Origin: Phascolomyces articulosus
Taxonomy: Eukaryota; Mucoromycota; Mucoromycetes; Mucorales; Lichtheimiaceae
Assembly (NCBI GenBank): GCA_025677815.1
Contig: JAIXMP010000006.1
Span: 1,240,001 to 1,304,000 of the forward strand
DNA length: 64,000 nt
Direction of reading: 5' to 3'
A model generated the notes under the pieces. The model searched no databases. It worked only from the letters and a program-made list of their open reading frames with translations, and was not told the DNA's origin. A program made the translations under genes and the position numbers. This document shows, piece by piece, positions 23,646 through 35,541 of this stretch. The first letter of the stretch is position 1; every line of letters starts with the position of its first letter.

Positions 23646-25940
23646 TTGCAACAATGAGCTGCTACCTTTATTCTAATAATCGACAGATAACGAAGCATTT
23701 CTGATATTGATAAACCGTGATAAAATTGAAAGAATTGTAATCACCGTTATATTATAGCATACGACTCGCCCCATGATTTTTTATCATAAAATAGTAAAAG
23801 TAAAATCGAAACTTGTTAAACTCTTCAAAATAACTTGTTGCACAGGCATTCATGCAGAATACTCAGTTCTGAAAAAAGAAAATTTGTTTAGTTTGCATAA
23901 TAGTATTTAACATATGACCAAATGATATAAACAGAGATCAATAAGAATACGTTAATCTGTTCGTAATATGTAGTTAATTGTTTAAAATTAATTGGCCATT
24001 TTAGCGGTTTCGCTACACACATCTTCCATCCTCACTCTTACCGTTACCCCAGTCTCTTTTATGTTTCTTATTTTTAACACTTTGCATATTATTTCCGGAT
24101 ACGAGCAGTAACATGCTTAATGTTTTTAACGTTTGGAAATAAATAAATCTATATATCTTTTAATATTACCTGAACGATAAAACTTCACCTTAAACATGAT
24201 ATATATAAGGAGCGTAAGATCAAAACAATATTTTTACAAAGATGATTACGTATCATGATGGGAGCAAGTGTGTATATTATAAATATTTTATATTATATAA
24301 GAGAGCGTTAAACATATATGAATAGCTGAAGTGGTGCGTTCAACTGATAATTGCTATTTTTTTTTACCATAACTTTGGCCTCATATAATATATCCACAAA
24401 ACATTTTCAAATCAAAATCTCTCGCAAAGCGCGTTCATTAGTTGGTTCTATTTCATATAATAAAAATATTTTTTGTTTTGTAAAAATATATTCTATGGTG
24501 ACCCAATGTTGGTCATTTTTGCGTTTTTAGCAGGATATACTAAATATAGAATTATTTTCTCTTATTATTATTAGGCTCAAGGCAACGGTCACCCAGATTA
24601 GTCAAACCCTGTTTTTGCATTTTTTTATTTTTATTAAAAGATATGGTTTTTACTTAATTCTCAATCAACACTGTGCCCTTTGGGCTATAATAGTTAGAAA
24701 CAGATCTAATAAGAAGGGGAGAGAAAAAACCCAGCGTCGCACATGACAGGGAGAATGTGGGGGAGTAGTGTACAGTACTGTGGTGATATGGAATTGAGGA
24801 GGAGGATATGTTAAGCAATTAATATGGGACCTGCTATCAGGAAGGGAAAGAGTTCTATATAGAATTTTTGCACTTTGACAATTCCACGAAATTTGTTGCA
24901 TTAAGTAAGGTTTTGCAACATTCGGGAGTATAACCATGTAGTTAATGCTATGGAAGAAAAAAATAATAACGACTTGTGAACGCGCGATAATATGTCAAAA
25001 ACATCAAATAACAAGCACCATCAGAAATATTCGTCCTGTACCAAATTTCAATTTTGGAATTCTACAGCAACAATATTTACCTTCCCACATTTCAGTGATA
25101 CGTTTGTAGGTTCATCAGCTTGTTATCTCGGTAGCAGGCACGGAAGATTACTATTCATTGTTGCTACTACGTAGATTTAAGATTCTTTATTCGATACATT
25201 TCCAACGACATACCTTAAGTAACTTTTTTATTGTTCAAAGCTTGGTTTCTTATTTCACGCCTGTTTACAAGTGAGGATCATCCCCATGTGGTAATACCAT
25301 GTTGCTTGGATACTAATGGTCATATTATTCTTATTGGTGAGTTATTATTGGAAATGTCTTTATCGTTCTAATAATCCATAATTCCTTTTTGATACTGTTC
25401 TTAGTAGTGCATAGTAGTAGCACTTTTAAAAGCTGAAGACTCAGGCGTGCTACTACTGAGATAATTTAAGTTACATGATAGAGAAACACTACTATGCTAT
25501 TTGTAACCATTAGATTTTTAATAATCTTCTTTCATCATGTTTAATTATAATATGTCTTGGGTGGTGACAGTGATGAGAAAGCCTTGGGCAATACTTAATA
25601 CTGGTTGCGACATCGTGTTAGCTAAATGTGTTGCAAAATTGGCTCTTTGACGTTGCTTGTTGAATCAGTCCAACTATGTTTCAAAGAAAAAATATTACCA
25701 CATATTTGTACGCTCGCTCAAAACTCGACTATTCCTAACGTGCAGTTGTTCATTTCATCAGGATGTACATCAAGGGCCTCCAGATATTGACATACAATAT
25801 TATTTATAAAACCTATTAGACTTATTACCGATTTATTGAACAATCAAAGTATTTATTTTGATGTACTTTGAGTTGTGTCATTTTAAAAATGAGCATTAGT
25901 TTAATTAATTACGTAAATTATTTATATAAGCCGTTAATAT
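23646..25940. other. Gene-poor decayed region between copy B and HET-2
   Basis: AT-rich. It contains a short dispersed repeat near 24870-24955 (see separate entry). On the plus strand near 25210-25335, a stretch of roughly 40 open codons ends at a good GTGAGT donor and looks like an old exon; further downstream (to about 25660) only broken coding-like segments follow. No intact gene was found. Open frames at 24665-24937 (minus) and 24992-25174 (plus) have no support. Confidence 0.4.
24870..24955. repeat. Short dispersed repeat, copy 1
   Basis: About 85 bp starting TTGCACTTTGACAATT match 30151-30232 at roughly 75% identity by eye, in the same orientation. The flanks do not match. Nature unknown; the two copies flank HET-2. 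Confidence 0.55.
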
Positions 25941-27566
25941 TTATTGAATCAAAAATGTTTCTTTGTTTAAATTACAGTCAGAGAAAAAATCTTTGCTATT
26001 CAGTATTTGACAACATCCAATAGCTTTATAGAATTCTTCTCCCTGTTCTTTTTTTATGACGGGATAGTAGCGAGTCAAAGTTTCAAACGAAATTTCAGAA
26101 AGGATGGCATATTGTGCAGAAGGGTCTTTCAAATTGTCTACTAAATTAAGAAAATCAAATCTTGTAACCATTCGATAATCAACACTTTTTCTGTGACACC
26201 AGTACAGGTTTTCCTTTTTTATCTCCATGAATCTTGATAATCGTTGAAGTTGTGCAGAATAATCATCAGCGAATATTTCATGATGCAATAAAATTCTTTT
26301 CGTTTCATTTGTTTCAGGTAGTTGAACAAGTATACACAAACGATAATTTCGTTTAGCACCAAAATCATTGATATCGCCAGGAATTGTTGGTATGTCTTCT
26401 TCCCGTATAGTTAATTTGTCATTATCGATGGATGGAATATAAGCAGTGGTGACATGCATGGTTTTTCCGACTATACTGTAATTTTGAAATGAGGTCGTTA
26501 TATCATCTGTAAAGTGTTCACCATTAACACCGGTCCATGATGGCAAAAACTTGTATTCTTGGATTCTCGTTTTATAATAACGATTCTTTCCAAAAAACAA
26601 AATGCGGATATCTTTTTTTGCTAAAAGACCATAAAATTGGATCATCAAGTCTTCTAATTTTTCATCGTAATCAATGTTGATTTCGCCCATGAATTCTGGA
26701 AAAAGATGAATGAGAGCAAAAACATGGTCGTGGCCTTTGGTGCTTGTTCGTCGATGTGCAGAGTATAGAATTTGTGATACATTAAGTTCAGAAGATGATT
26801 TTTTGCAACCTATCTCATCGTATGTATAATTTCTATATTCATGTATATTTCATCCGACAAATAATAGTCTTTTCGACTTCATTGCTTCTACTAAAGTCCA
26901 TAAACATTTAAAATATTGTTGTTTGTTCGTGTCTATTAAGTGTTCATGACAGTAGTCGGGTACAAGCGCAACGGTGCAGTAAGCATTCTCGTATATATGA
27001 TGTATGTTGCGTATTTCATGTTGCTTTTCATCTTCATTATCTTGATTGATGCATAACTGATCATACCATATATATTTGATGTTAAATTGTTGACATATTT
27101 GCTGAATGATGCCTTCAAATTTGACGTATTGAACTGTTTTTGTAAAGTAATAGTTTTCATCAGCAATGATCTCCAAAGCATGGTGCATTTTTTCCAGTTT
27201 ACTCCATGTTACAATACTTCGATATTTATAGTCAAAAGGTAACTTGTATCGAGGAATAATCATATCAGGAAATATATTGTCATAAGAAATAATCTCGTGT
27301 TTGCCTTCATCAATTCGTTTGTATTTTCCAGTGGTTTCATCGATTAAAATATCTCCAGACTGCTTCCATAAATATGATAATGCGCAGTAACCTTCGTTGA
27401 CTTGAGATCCATTGACTACTTTCATGTCAGAAATACGAACAAGTTTGGTAGGCATAAAGTCAGGTTTGGGCAAATCATTGGGGATTGTTACGTGTGATTT
27501 TATTCTTTTGGTAAATTTGCTTTTTTGATTCTGAGAATATTGTGCCGTCTCGTAGGTTATATACAT
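25941..27566 (-). pseudogene. HET-domain gene, copy 2, interrupted by one TGA
   Basis: From the ATG at 27566 (MYITYETAQY, matching copy 1) to the stop at 25941 the frame is open for 541 codons except for a single TGA at 26852-26850. Copy 1 has arginine there (VGRNIH), so a CGA-to-TGA change at a CpG explains it. HET blocks before the stop are intact: GYCALSYLWKQ, IKYIWYDQLCINQDN, and FKCLWTLVEAMKSKRLLFVG (W-R-W weakened). Codons after it are equally well conserved, ending DCNLNKETFLIQ. Compared with copy 1 it has an insertion of about 25 residues before VQYVKFEG. Either a young pseudogene, a truncated HET-only protein of about 240 residues, or a read-through gene. Upstream GTGAGT sequence near 27659 suggests a 5' UTR intron. 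Confidence 0.8.
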
Positions 27567-27892
27567 TATTTCTATGATTATATTAAATGGTTTCAACAAT
27601 TTAGTTTCAATATAATCGTAGATAATAGAAATGAAAAAGTGAGGTGTTTGTTTACTCACAGATAAAAAAGTAAAGAATGGTACTACTGGAAAAATCGCAA
27701 GAGAATATACAGTGGCGATGAATTTTAATGGTAGTAAATACGCGTTCTTTTAATAATTTTCTGTCAAATGAAGAGCAATGATGGAAGTGGTAAATAGAAA
27801 ACGAAAAATGAAAATGTTGTGTTTTAATATGTAGTAAAGAAGAACTGAAAAAAAATAACGCTTTATAAATATACCTTTTTCTCACTAAAACT

Positions 27893-28252
27893 TGTGTGAC
27901 ATATTACAAGTAGCTAAGCCAAAACTTTAAATATCATCGTCATCCCAGCTCATAAATAAATATTGAATTATATTTGCATTTATGCAGAAGATTAAGAAAA
28001 GAAGGAGTCTTTACTACTTGTTGATTTTTTTTTTTTCATCAAAACAATTGGAATAATATGAATTCTTCTAATCATGCCGTTGAATGTTTGATTCACTACT
28101 GCCAAACGACTAGGAAGCAATATGATAAGAACATAAAAGGTTGTTAGAATAAAAGAAAGGAAAAGCTCAGCTTTACGTCTCTGTTCAATACAGAAACACG
28201 ATTACACAAAACAATATTCTAAGCCCAAACTCTAAAACCGCCCAAAAGAAAA
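27893..28252 (-). pseudogene. Two decayed relic-X tails upstream of HET-2
   Basis: On the minus strand, 27893-27950 (AGTTTTGGCTTAGC followed by CACACAAG) and about 28200-28250 (GGCGGTTTTAGAG, TTGGGCTTAGAA, TTTTGTGTAA) resemble the tails at 6408-6470, 20750-20800 and 56270-56310. They are too short and broken to be coding now. Similarity was judged by eye. Confidence 0.3.
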
Positions 28253-30440
28253 CATAACCACTCTAGATTTGATACTTCTTAAGAGTTCATACCATAATTC
28301 ATCTAGTAAACTTCTGTGAACGTTAATATGAAGACAACAGCTTGTGCTGAGTATTTATATTATTTTTCAACTTGACAAAGGGAAAAATAGAAGGATCAAT
28401 AAAGTGGAAAACATTTGGTGCAGCAGTAGTTTTGCAACATACAAAAGATATTGTTATTCGTAACCTACTCTAGGCTTTTTATACTTTTTAAATGCAGTGT
28501 TGTCCAAACACTGAAAATGGATCATTATATTCCTCCCATTGTTTTAACCAAATAACGAAACTGGTTCAATAAAGAGCATAATGAGAATATGACTTTTGTT
28601 GTAAGAGTCTTTGTTATTCTATGTTAAACTTGTTGGATACAAACAACGGATATGTTCAATCAGTTATTAGAAAAGGGGCCTTAGTATTATGACGGAATAT
28701 AAATAAAAAAACAATACATTGATATGTGTCACCCACAGTGACAATAAATAATTACATATGTCGTAGTAAAAACTGCTCCGTGTTACAATTTCCCTTTTGA
28801 ATTATCTTTGTAGTTCCTTACTGTTGTTATCGCACTTCAATTTTATTATACCACATATTCATCATCTATCATCATATTAATTATTCAATCACGTATTCAA
28901 GTGACAGCCATAATACTTATTGCATCCTCCATCACTCCACGTATATATATTATTATCATTAGTTTCAGTATAGAGTTTATTATTATTACAAGTAGTTGAG
29001 AACATATAAATACCCCTCATCGCTCATTAAAACAATAAACGACATCTTTTATGTTACTCTTTATTTTATCACTACTCTTTTGTTAATCTCCATTTCTATT
29101 GGCTTGGTATCAATCTGCCATATTTATTACAACATATATGTCAGTTTTTTTTTCTACTGCATGACAACAAACCTATTTTTCTGGTAGTTCTTATGTAAAT
29201 CAACTTTGCTGCAATGTCTTTTTCGAGCAAAAAGGAAGGAAACCATTATCACCCATGCTTCTCCTTTAGAATATAATAAATATCATCAATTATAAACTGA
29301 GCATTACATCCGATAGAACCGTATTGTTGTTGCTATTGTCAAAATGTAAATGATGCAATGTTCATCGACACGTTTTTCTTCAGAAATCTATATTACGTCA
29401 CAAGTTCAAAAAGGTTTTCATATTGTCTAGAGTTTAGAATAAGTGATGCCTTACTACGCGTTTATATTTTCTTCTCTTTATAAAAAATATCTATAAGTTT
29501 AGATTTTGAGGCAGACACTGATCTTTAGCCGGTAGCGCATTGCCTCTTTAAGTAATTATGCATTATTAGAAACGTTTGATGTGGTGATGATGAAACGTGC
29601 ATTTTACCAGACAACATCATTATTATTGGTATATAACCGATACATTTTCCACCAGGCAGACTGATGATTTTTTAGAAAGATTCAGCTAAGTGCTCTTCAT
29701 TTTTCTTTTTCTCTGTCACTTATAATAATCAATGGTGATGACCTATTAACTTTGATCACATCCCATATGATGTTGATACGTATTTCATAACTTAAAAAGG
29801 TATAATAAACAATGATGGTGAGTAAAAAACTGAAAAAATGATAAATTGGTTTATTTTATATTTGTAAAATGGAAGAGTGACTATTTGTATACAACGAAAA
29901 TAAGAAATCTTGGTAGTGGTGGAGTTGATGTAACTTATTCACTTTTCTATATAATTTGAAAGAAAAAATATATACATACGTAGTAGATGGGTTTACAATT
30001 AGAGAAGATTGAAGATGCTGTACAAAAAGAATAATAGTGATAGAACATGTGAAAAAAGAAACATATACAAAAAAAAAAAAGAATGGATGGGGTATATAGA
30101 TAGAAGGAGGGAGACTAGATACATTTGTTGGAACATTCAACCGTCGCTTTTTGCACTTTGACAATTTCATGATATTTGTTACACTAGATAAGGTTTTGTT
30201 ACATTCGAGAGAATGACTACTTAGTAATGACTATCATCGATATCTTAACTAAAATTGCACAATACCCATATTAAATTACAGTATTAAGGTAAAAGACTGA
30301 AAAATAATTGTAAATAACAATGACGATCTAGAAAAATCAAAAAGTATATAAACACCACGTGCTTTTATATAGCTAGAGCTGTATATTTCGAAAATTTACC
30401 TTCAATAAATATATACCTCAATAAATGAGATAAGAATCTG
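28253..30440. other. AT-rich intergenic, no gene seen
   Basis: About 2.2 kb with short A/T tracts and the second copy of the 85-bp repeat (30151-30232). Open frames at 28996-29187 (+) and 29856-30170 (-) are low-complexity and unsupported. Confidence 0.5.
30151..30232. repeat. Short dispersed repeat, copy 2
   Basis: Partner of the repeat at 24870-24955, starting with the same TTGCACTTTGACAATT and followed by related but diverged sequence. Confidence 0.55.
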
Positions 30441-30453
30441 ATACTAATTTTTG

Positions 30454-31230
30454 TTGATGGATGCAGCTTTTGCCTACCCATCCTATAAAGATATCAAAAC
30501 TACTACAAAACAGTACCGAAAAGAGAATCATACATTAAGAACCGATGCGGTAAATGGCACCAAAATTCTTAAAGCTTGCAGACCTAACTTAGAAGTGGAC
30601 CTTATCTTGTGGATTCCCATGACGAATAAAGAGCGAAGCCGATGTATTCGATAGCGTATAGGCTGGCTTCCTGGTGTTAAACCGAAAACCTGTATTACTT
30701 GTAAACGCTCAACTCTAACAAAAAAAACATGTAATCATTTGTCTCCGATTGCATAGTCGTTTAAATATTCCTCGCCAGAAACCGGACGATCCTATTTCTT
30801 TTTTTCTTAGCAAATTCCCAAAATCCAAACCAACTTCCCCTTCAAAATACAACAGCTCCAAAACAAATGGCCCAAACTTTGTCAACTACTAGCAGAATTG
30901 GACTACTATCAACGTCCAACATCATCAACGCAACAATACTTCGATCCAGAACCCGGAAAGGCACTACTACGATAGATTGAGCCTCCTCCTGAACCAAACT
31001 AGGATACCCAATCCCCCCTTTAATTATGACTTAAGCTTTATGTTTCTTATTAACAATTGTAGTAGCATATGAACCCTTTATTTAATTTTTGTGCTTTTTT
31101 CTTCTTCTCTTTACCTATTCCCTGGTCCCAACAGGGTTTTTCTAAACTTTATGCTTTTTTGATCTGTCTCCAACATATATGTCCGACCGAACGCTGTGTT
31201 CAACGGGGACATTAAATAAAACAAAACATT
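30454..31230 (+). mobile_element. 3' remnant of a LINE-like (non-LTR) retrotransposon
   Basis: A frame from about 30454 reads like the C-terminus of a LINE reverse-transcriptase protein. NKERSRCIR is followed by a stop that replaces the expected tryptophan of an RWR-x-GWLPG motif, then a cysteine knuckle (TCITCKRSTLTKKTCNH). Further stops and a frameless tail follow, then an A-rich end. The 5' end is missing, as is usual for LINEs truncated during insertion. The element is dead. Identification rests on motif memory, not a database match. Confidence 0.5.
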
Positions 31231-31955
31231 TTCACCGTACTAATTTTTGTTGCTCATTTCGAGGCTATTTTACCCCAATAAACAGAAATTTGATCAGAAA
31301 AGTGTTGCGGTTGTAAATTGCAGTTTTTCTTATGTTTTTGTGACAATTCCGAAAAAAGGGTTGCATTAACAGAGAACCCGCAGTGGGAGTGGAGCAAGAG
31401 GGAGTTGACTGTATCTGTAGTTTTCTTATAAATTTTGTGATTGAAACATATGAGGCGTTGACGGCAGTTATACCTTGGCCGCACCATACACTGAATAAGG
31501 AATACGCTAAAATATTAGTAATAAATGTTATATACGTACAGTATGTACAAAGATGGAATAATGAAACTGTCTCGATTATAGTAGATATCAGAAGTAATAA
31601 TCAAATACCTGTAACTACATCTACAACAGCAACTTCATCAAAAGTTAGCGTATCTTTTAATTTTACTATTTTTTTTTGACAGATGGAATGGTAAGTAACT
31701 GTGATGCAATATATAGTATATATATGTACAATGGAGTAAGTTCCAGTAAGCCAGTTAATTTGATTTCCTCTGTTGTGCATTATAATTTACAACTGCCAAT
31801 GAAGTCCAGAAACCGCGCCAAGCTCGTCCACATTTTGAAAGATATACAAATATGGTAAGATGATATTACTCCCAAAAAATACAAAAAAAAACCATTTGTG
31901 CAACCATTTACTTAAAAACCTTTTGAAACAAACTCTTTTTCTTCCAATCGCTTTT
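31231..31955. other. Intergenic upstream of copy C
   Basis: A plus-strand open frame of 98 codons at 31383-31679 and another at 31676-31858 have no recognisable motif and were not accepted. A GCGCCAAG site lies at about 31816, roughly 155 bp before the copy C ATG. Confidence 0.35.
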
Positions 31956-31956
31956 A

Positions 31957-31975
31957 TTTTTTAACATATATAAAC
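31957..31975 (+). promoter_or_regulatory. Conserved 5' leader before the ATG (copy C)
   Basis: TTTTTAACATATATAAAC sits directly before ATG, nearly the same as in copies A and J. Possible core-promoter or 5' UTR element. Confidence 0.4.
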
Positions 31976-34183
31976 ATGCCTCGTTCAAATCAACAACAAC
32001 AGTATCCAGAATATAAACTCGTCATTGCATATGATTTCGGCACGACTTATTCCGGAGCTGCTTATGCTTTTACCCATTCGACACCAACAGAAGTCTTTGA
32101 CATTCAAAAATGGTAAAAGAAAAAAGAATCCATAACACTCACGCGATCACTGAAAAGAGATCCAGGTTTCAGGAACCAACTTAAAGAACCCACTTCCTCG
32201 AGATACAATCTTTAATAATTAAATGATATTAATAGGCCTCATAAAGCTGGTAATTTTTTCCCAAAAGTACCAACACTATCGGTTTATCCACGCCGTAACC
32301 AACAGCAACAAACTCAAGCGCCTGGGCAAGCGACAGTTTCTGAATGGGGTCATGGCGCCAAGAGGGCAATGTTGAAACCTCACGCTGCCAAGCAAAATAT
32401 ACTTCTTTCTCACTTTAAACTCCACTTGGATGAATCACTACATCGTCCACCCCTTGAGAATGGAATGTAGGTACCTACATAGAATATACATATCATAAAC
32501 AAACAATATTTTTATTTTTCTTGCTTTATGGAATTATATAATTGATTTTACAAAATACAGAACACCAGTTCAAGCAGTAGCGGATTATTTGGCTGCATTG
32601 CATCAACATACATTGAAAGAACTTACGCGTGGGTTTGCCAAGAATTATCATCCAGATACTTTCCGTTACTGTCTCACAGTCCCTGCATTATGGTCTGACA
32701 GAGCTAAACATATGATGCGACAAGCAGCCATTCAAGCAGGTCTAATTGCCCCCTCTGATCCATCCGATAGATTAGTTCTTATTTCAGAACCTGAAGCTGC
32801 TGCATTGTATTGTGAAGAAACTATGGCAGATCAAGTACAACTTAAAGATAACGATCGAATCATGATATGTGATGCAGGGGGTGGCACCGTTGATTTAATT
32901 GTATTTCAAGTGAACTTTACTGATAATGATGAAGAAAGCAATCTGGATGGTAATAGTAATGATGGCACTAACAGCAATTCAGTATCACGAAAGAAACGAC
33001 AACTGAAAGAAGTAACCAAGGGAATGGGTGAAAGCTGTGGCAGTATATTTTTGGATGATCGTTATCACGAATTATTGGAAAAAAAAATAGGAGCGCATGT
33101 TATGAGTAAAATCCAACCACGAGAAATGAATGACCTTATGGACCAATTTATTGATACGATAAAGCCAGAATTTGATGGTGTAGATGACCATTATGTTACA
33201 TTACCACGGTCTGTGCAATTGGATGATTTATCATCAATTGTTGATGAATATGATGATGGGTGTTTGGATGATGGAACGATAAAATTATCGGCTGAGGAGC
33301 TTAAAGAACATGTATTTGATCCTGTCATAGACAGAGTGGTAGGTTGGATTAAAACAATATATCCTTCAATTCAGAATTGTATCATCAATATATAAATGAT
33401 AGTCAATAAACTAACGATAAATACATTTTATACAGTTATCACTCATTGAGCACCAGTATCAACAAATCCCCGATGGTCAGTTAGACTTTCTCTTTCTAGT
33501 AGGCGGATTAGGTTCATCCAATTATTTATACCAAAGAATTCAGCATATATTTCAAGATACCAAAGTCAATCAAATTGTATGCCCAGCCGAACGTGCTGCT
33601 TTAGCTGTTGTTCGTGGAGCTGCTTATTATGGTATTAACCCTCAAGTTGTTGTCTCACGAGTATCAAGACGAACTTATGGTATCAATGCTGGATTACCTT
33701 ATGATGATAAAATCGATCCTCCTTCCACACGGGTTGTCAGACCGGATGGTAGTGTACGATGTACATCTCGATTTTTACCCTTTGTAAAGAAAAATGATGA
33801 ATTGCCAGTTGATCATTGTATTCGAGAACAAATGTATGTTTATTATGGCACATTGAAACACACTGATATCATGCTTTACGCCACTGAAAATGATACTATT
33901 CCACGCTATTATGATGAACCAGGTGTACGTCATGTGGCAGCAATATCTGTACCTATTCCTAGTATGCCTGGTGTTATGGTTGGTGAACGTATTTCTTATA
34001 ACGTCAGGTAAAATATTATTGTTATAATTACTGGTGAGTGATCCACTAATGGTTCATATGTAATGTATAATTTTTAGAATGTACTTTGGTACAACGGAAA
34101 TTCGAATGGAAGCTGATTTCGGTACTGGACAAAAATACAATGTCTATTGTGATTTTGATGCTGTTGATAACTATGGTTCATAA
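31976..34183 (+). CDS. HSPA12-like Hsp70 family ATPase, copy C
   Basis: Exons 31976-32112, 32236-32466, 32561-33338, 33436-34007, 34078-34183; 607 residues. N-terminus MPRSNQQQQ, then YDFGTTYSG. Phosphate-2 (CDAGGGTVDLIVF) and connect (SEPEAAALYC) are canonical. The adenosine motif is altered: LVGGLGSSNYLY in place of GGFGSSKYLY, replacing two residues that are otherwise constant among intact copies. The variable loop after FQVNF is the longest in the set (about 29 residues, rich in Asn, Asp, Ser). First gene of the plus-strand trio C-D-E. Confidence 0.9.
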
Positions 34184-35261
34184 TTAATCTTTAATATATA
34201 TACCATGAAAACAACGATGTAACTTTGTAATTTATTTCCAATCATGCAATTAATAATTTAAGACATGTGGTCCGTGCATAAACATGATAACAATGAATTT
34301 TATTTTGCCATATCATTCTTTTTATTTTCCCTTTATGTAATTTTTTTTTACTTAAAAAAAGAAACGAAGAATTGTATACTGTGGTTGATTTTTTTTCATA
34401 TACTTATTAGTATACATCAACAATGTACGTATCAGACATGTAAACACTTACGATGGAGCTGTCAAATAAACCGGACAAAAAAAACTAGGGTAGAATCACC
34501 TAATTATCATTACGTATATGTAGAAACTAGTGCTTATATGTCCTTTAAACCAGCTGCAAAACAAAGAATGATTATGAATTGGGAGCATTATACTATATAT
34601 TGATATAATTAAAATAATATACATAACTACTTATTATTATTGCCATAATACTACAGCATTATTATAAAGATTGTACTATTACAGGATTTCCAGAAAGCAA
34701 TTTCTCATTTTTTTGGAAATCAACATCCTTCCAAAAAAAAGAAATCGCTGTATATTTTGTATTATAAAATTTTAATTCTTGTGACATCAATTTTAGGCAA
34801 ATGCGACATTGCTTGTTAGAAATCCTGAATAGCAACAATAAATTGGCCTTCAGTTAGACCGCTATAATAATTGATTGAAAAGGTAGAAGTTTATTTGCTT
34901 ATAAAAACAGCATAAGAATCGCCATACTTATTAGGGTCAAAATCAGTTGTTACCGGCATGCTCATGTCTCGACCTATATGCTTGTTATGACCATTAAATT
35001 GATATATAATATACACAGAGAAAAAACATAGATAACAAGAATTAATGGCTTGGAAAATAAACAGTTAAAATTGGTGCTATAATCGAAAAATAGTTTATTT
35101 TTATATAGGTAGGCGCAATATTGGCGCAGCTGTCGGGCGTAGCTTGAACCATTTAAAGCTTGAACCAAACTGTAGCACAATCATTAATTGGACAGTTTTA
35201 TGAAAGTTGCTTTCCCCCACCAACGTATCCTTATTACTTTTCTTTTTTTTTCTTCCTTTTA
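34184..35261. other. Intergenic C-D with possible relic-X tail
   Basis: Near 34794-34860 (+) an acceptor-like ATTTTAG is followed by a short open stretch (MRHCLLEILNSNNKLAFS, then a stop) that weakly resembles the tail upstream of HET-1. The GTAGGCGCA element of copy D lies at 35109-35117. Other open frames (34265-34603 +, 34974-35180 -) are unsupported. Confidence 0.3.
35105..35129 (+). promoter_or_regulatory. GTAGGCGCA / TTGGCGCAG element upstream of copy D
   Basis: ATAGGTAGGCGCA followed after a few bases by TTGGCGCAG. Copy E has the same block with one base fewer between the halves. It lies about 150-175 bp before the ATG. Confidence 0.5.
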
Positions 35262-35280
35262 ATCATAAATCATATATAAT

Positions 35281-35501
35281 ATGCTTCGGTCAAATCAACA
35301 GCAGCAGCAACAATCACCGGAATATAAAGTTGTTATTGCATATGATTTTGGTACAAGTTGTTCAGGAGCTGCTTATGCCTTTACTGATTCAACCATTCCA
35401 GAAGTGTTTGACGTTCAGAATTGGTAAAAAATGAATTTTCTTTTCTTATGCGATAATGAAAAGAGATCCAAATTCCAAGAGCAACTTCTTCAAAGCATAT
35501 T

Positions 35502-35541
<40 letters not shown>

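Noticed and set aside
24665..25174. Open frames of 90 (-) and 60 (+) codons
   Set aside because: The first overlaps the dispersed repeat, whose second copy has stops; the second has no support.
31383..31858. Two open frames before copy C
   Set aside because: No recognisable motif, no consistent coding bias and no homologue at the equivalent position before other copies.
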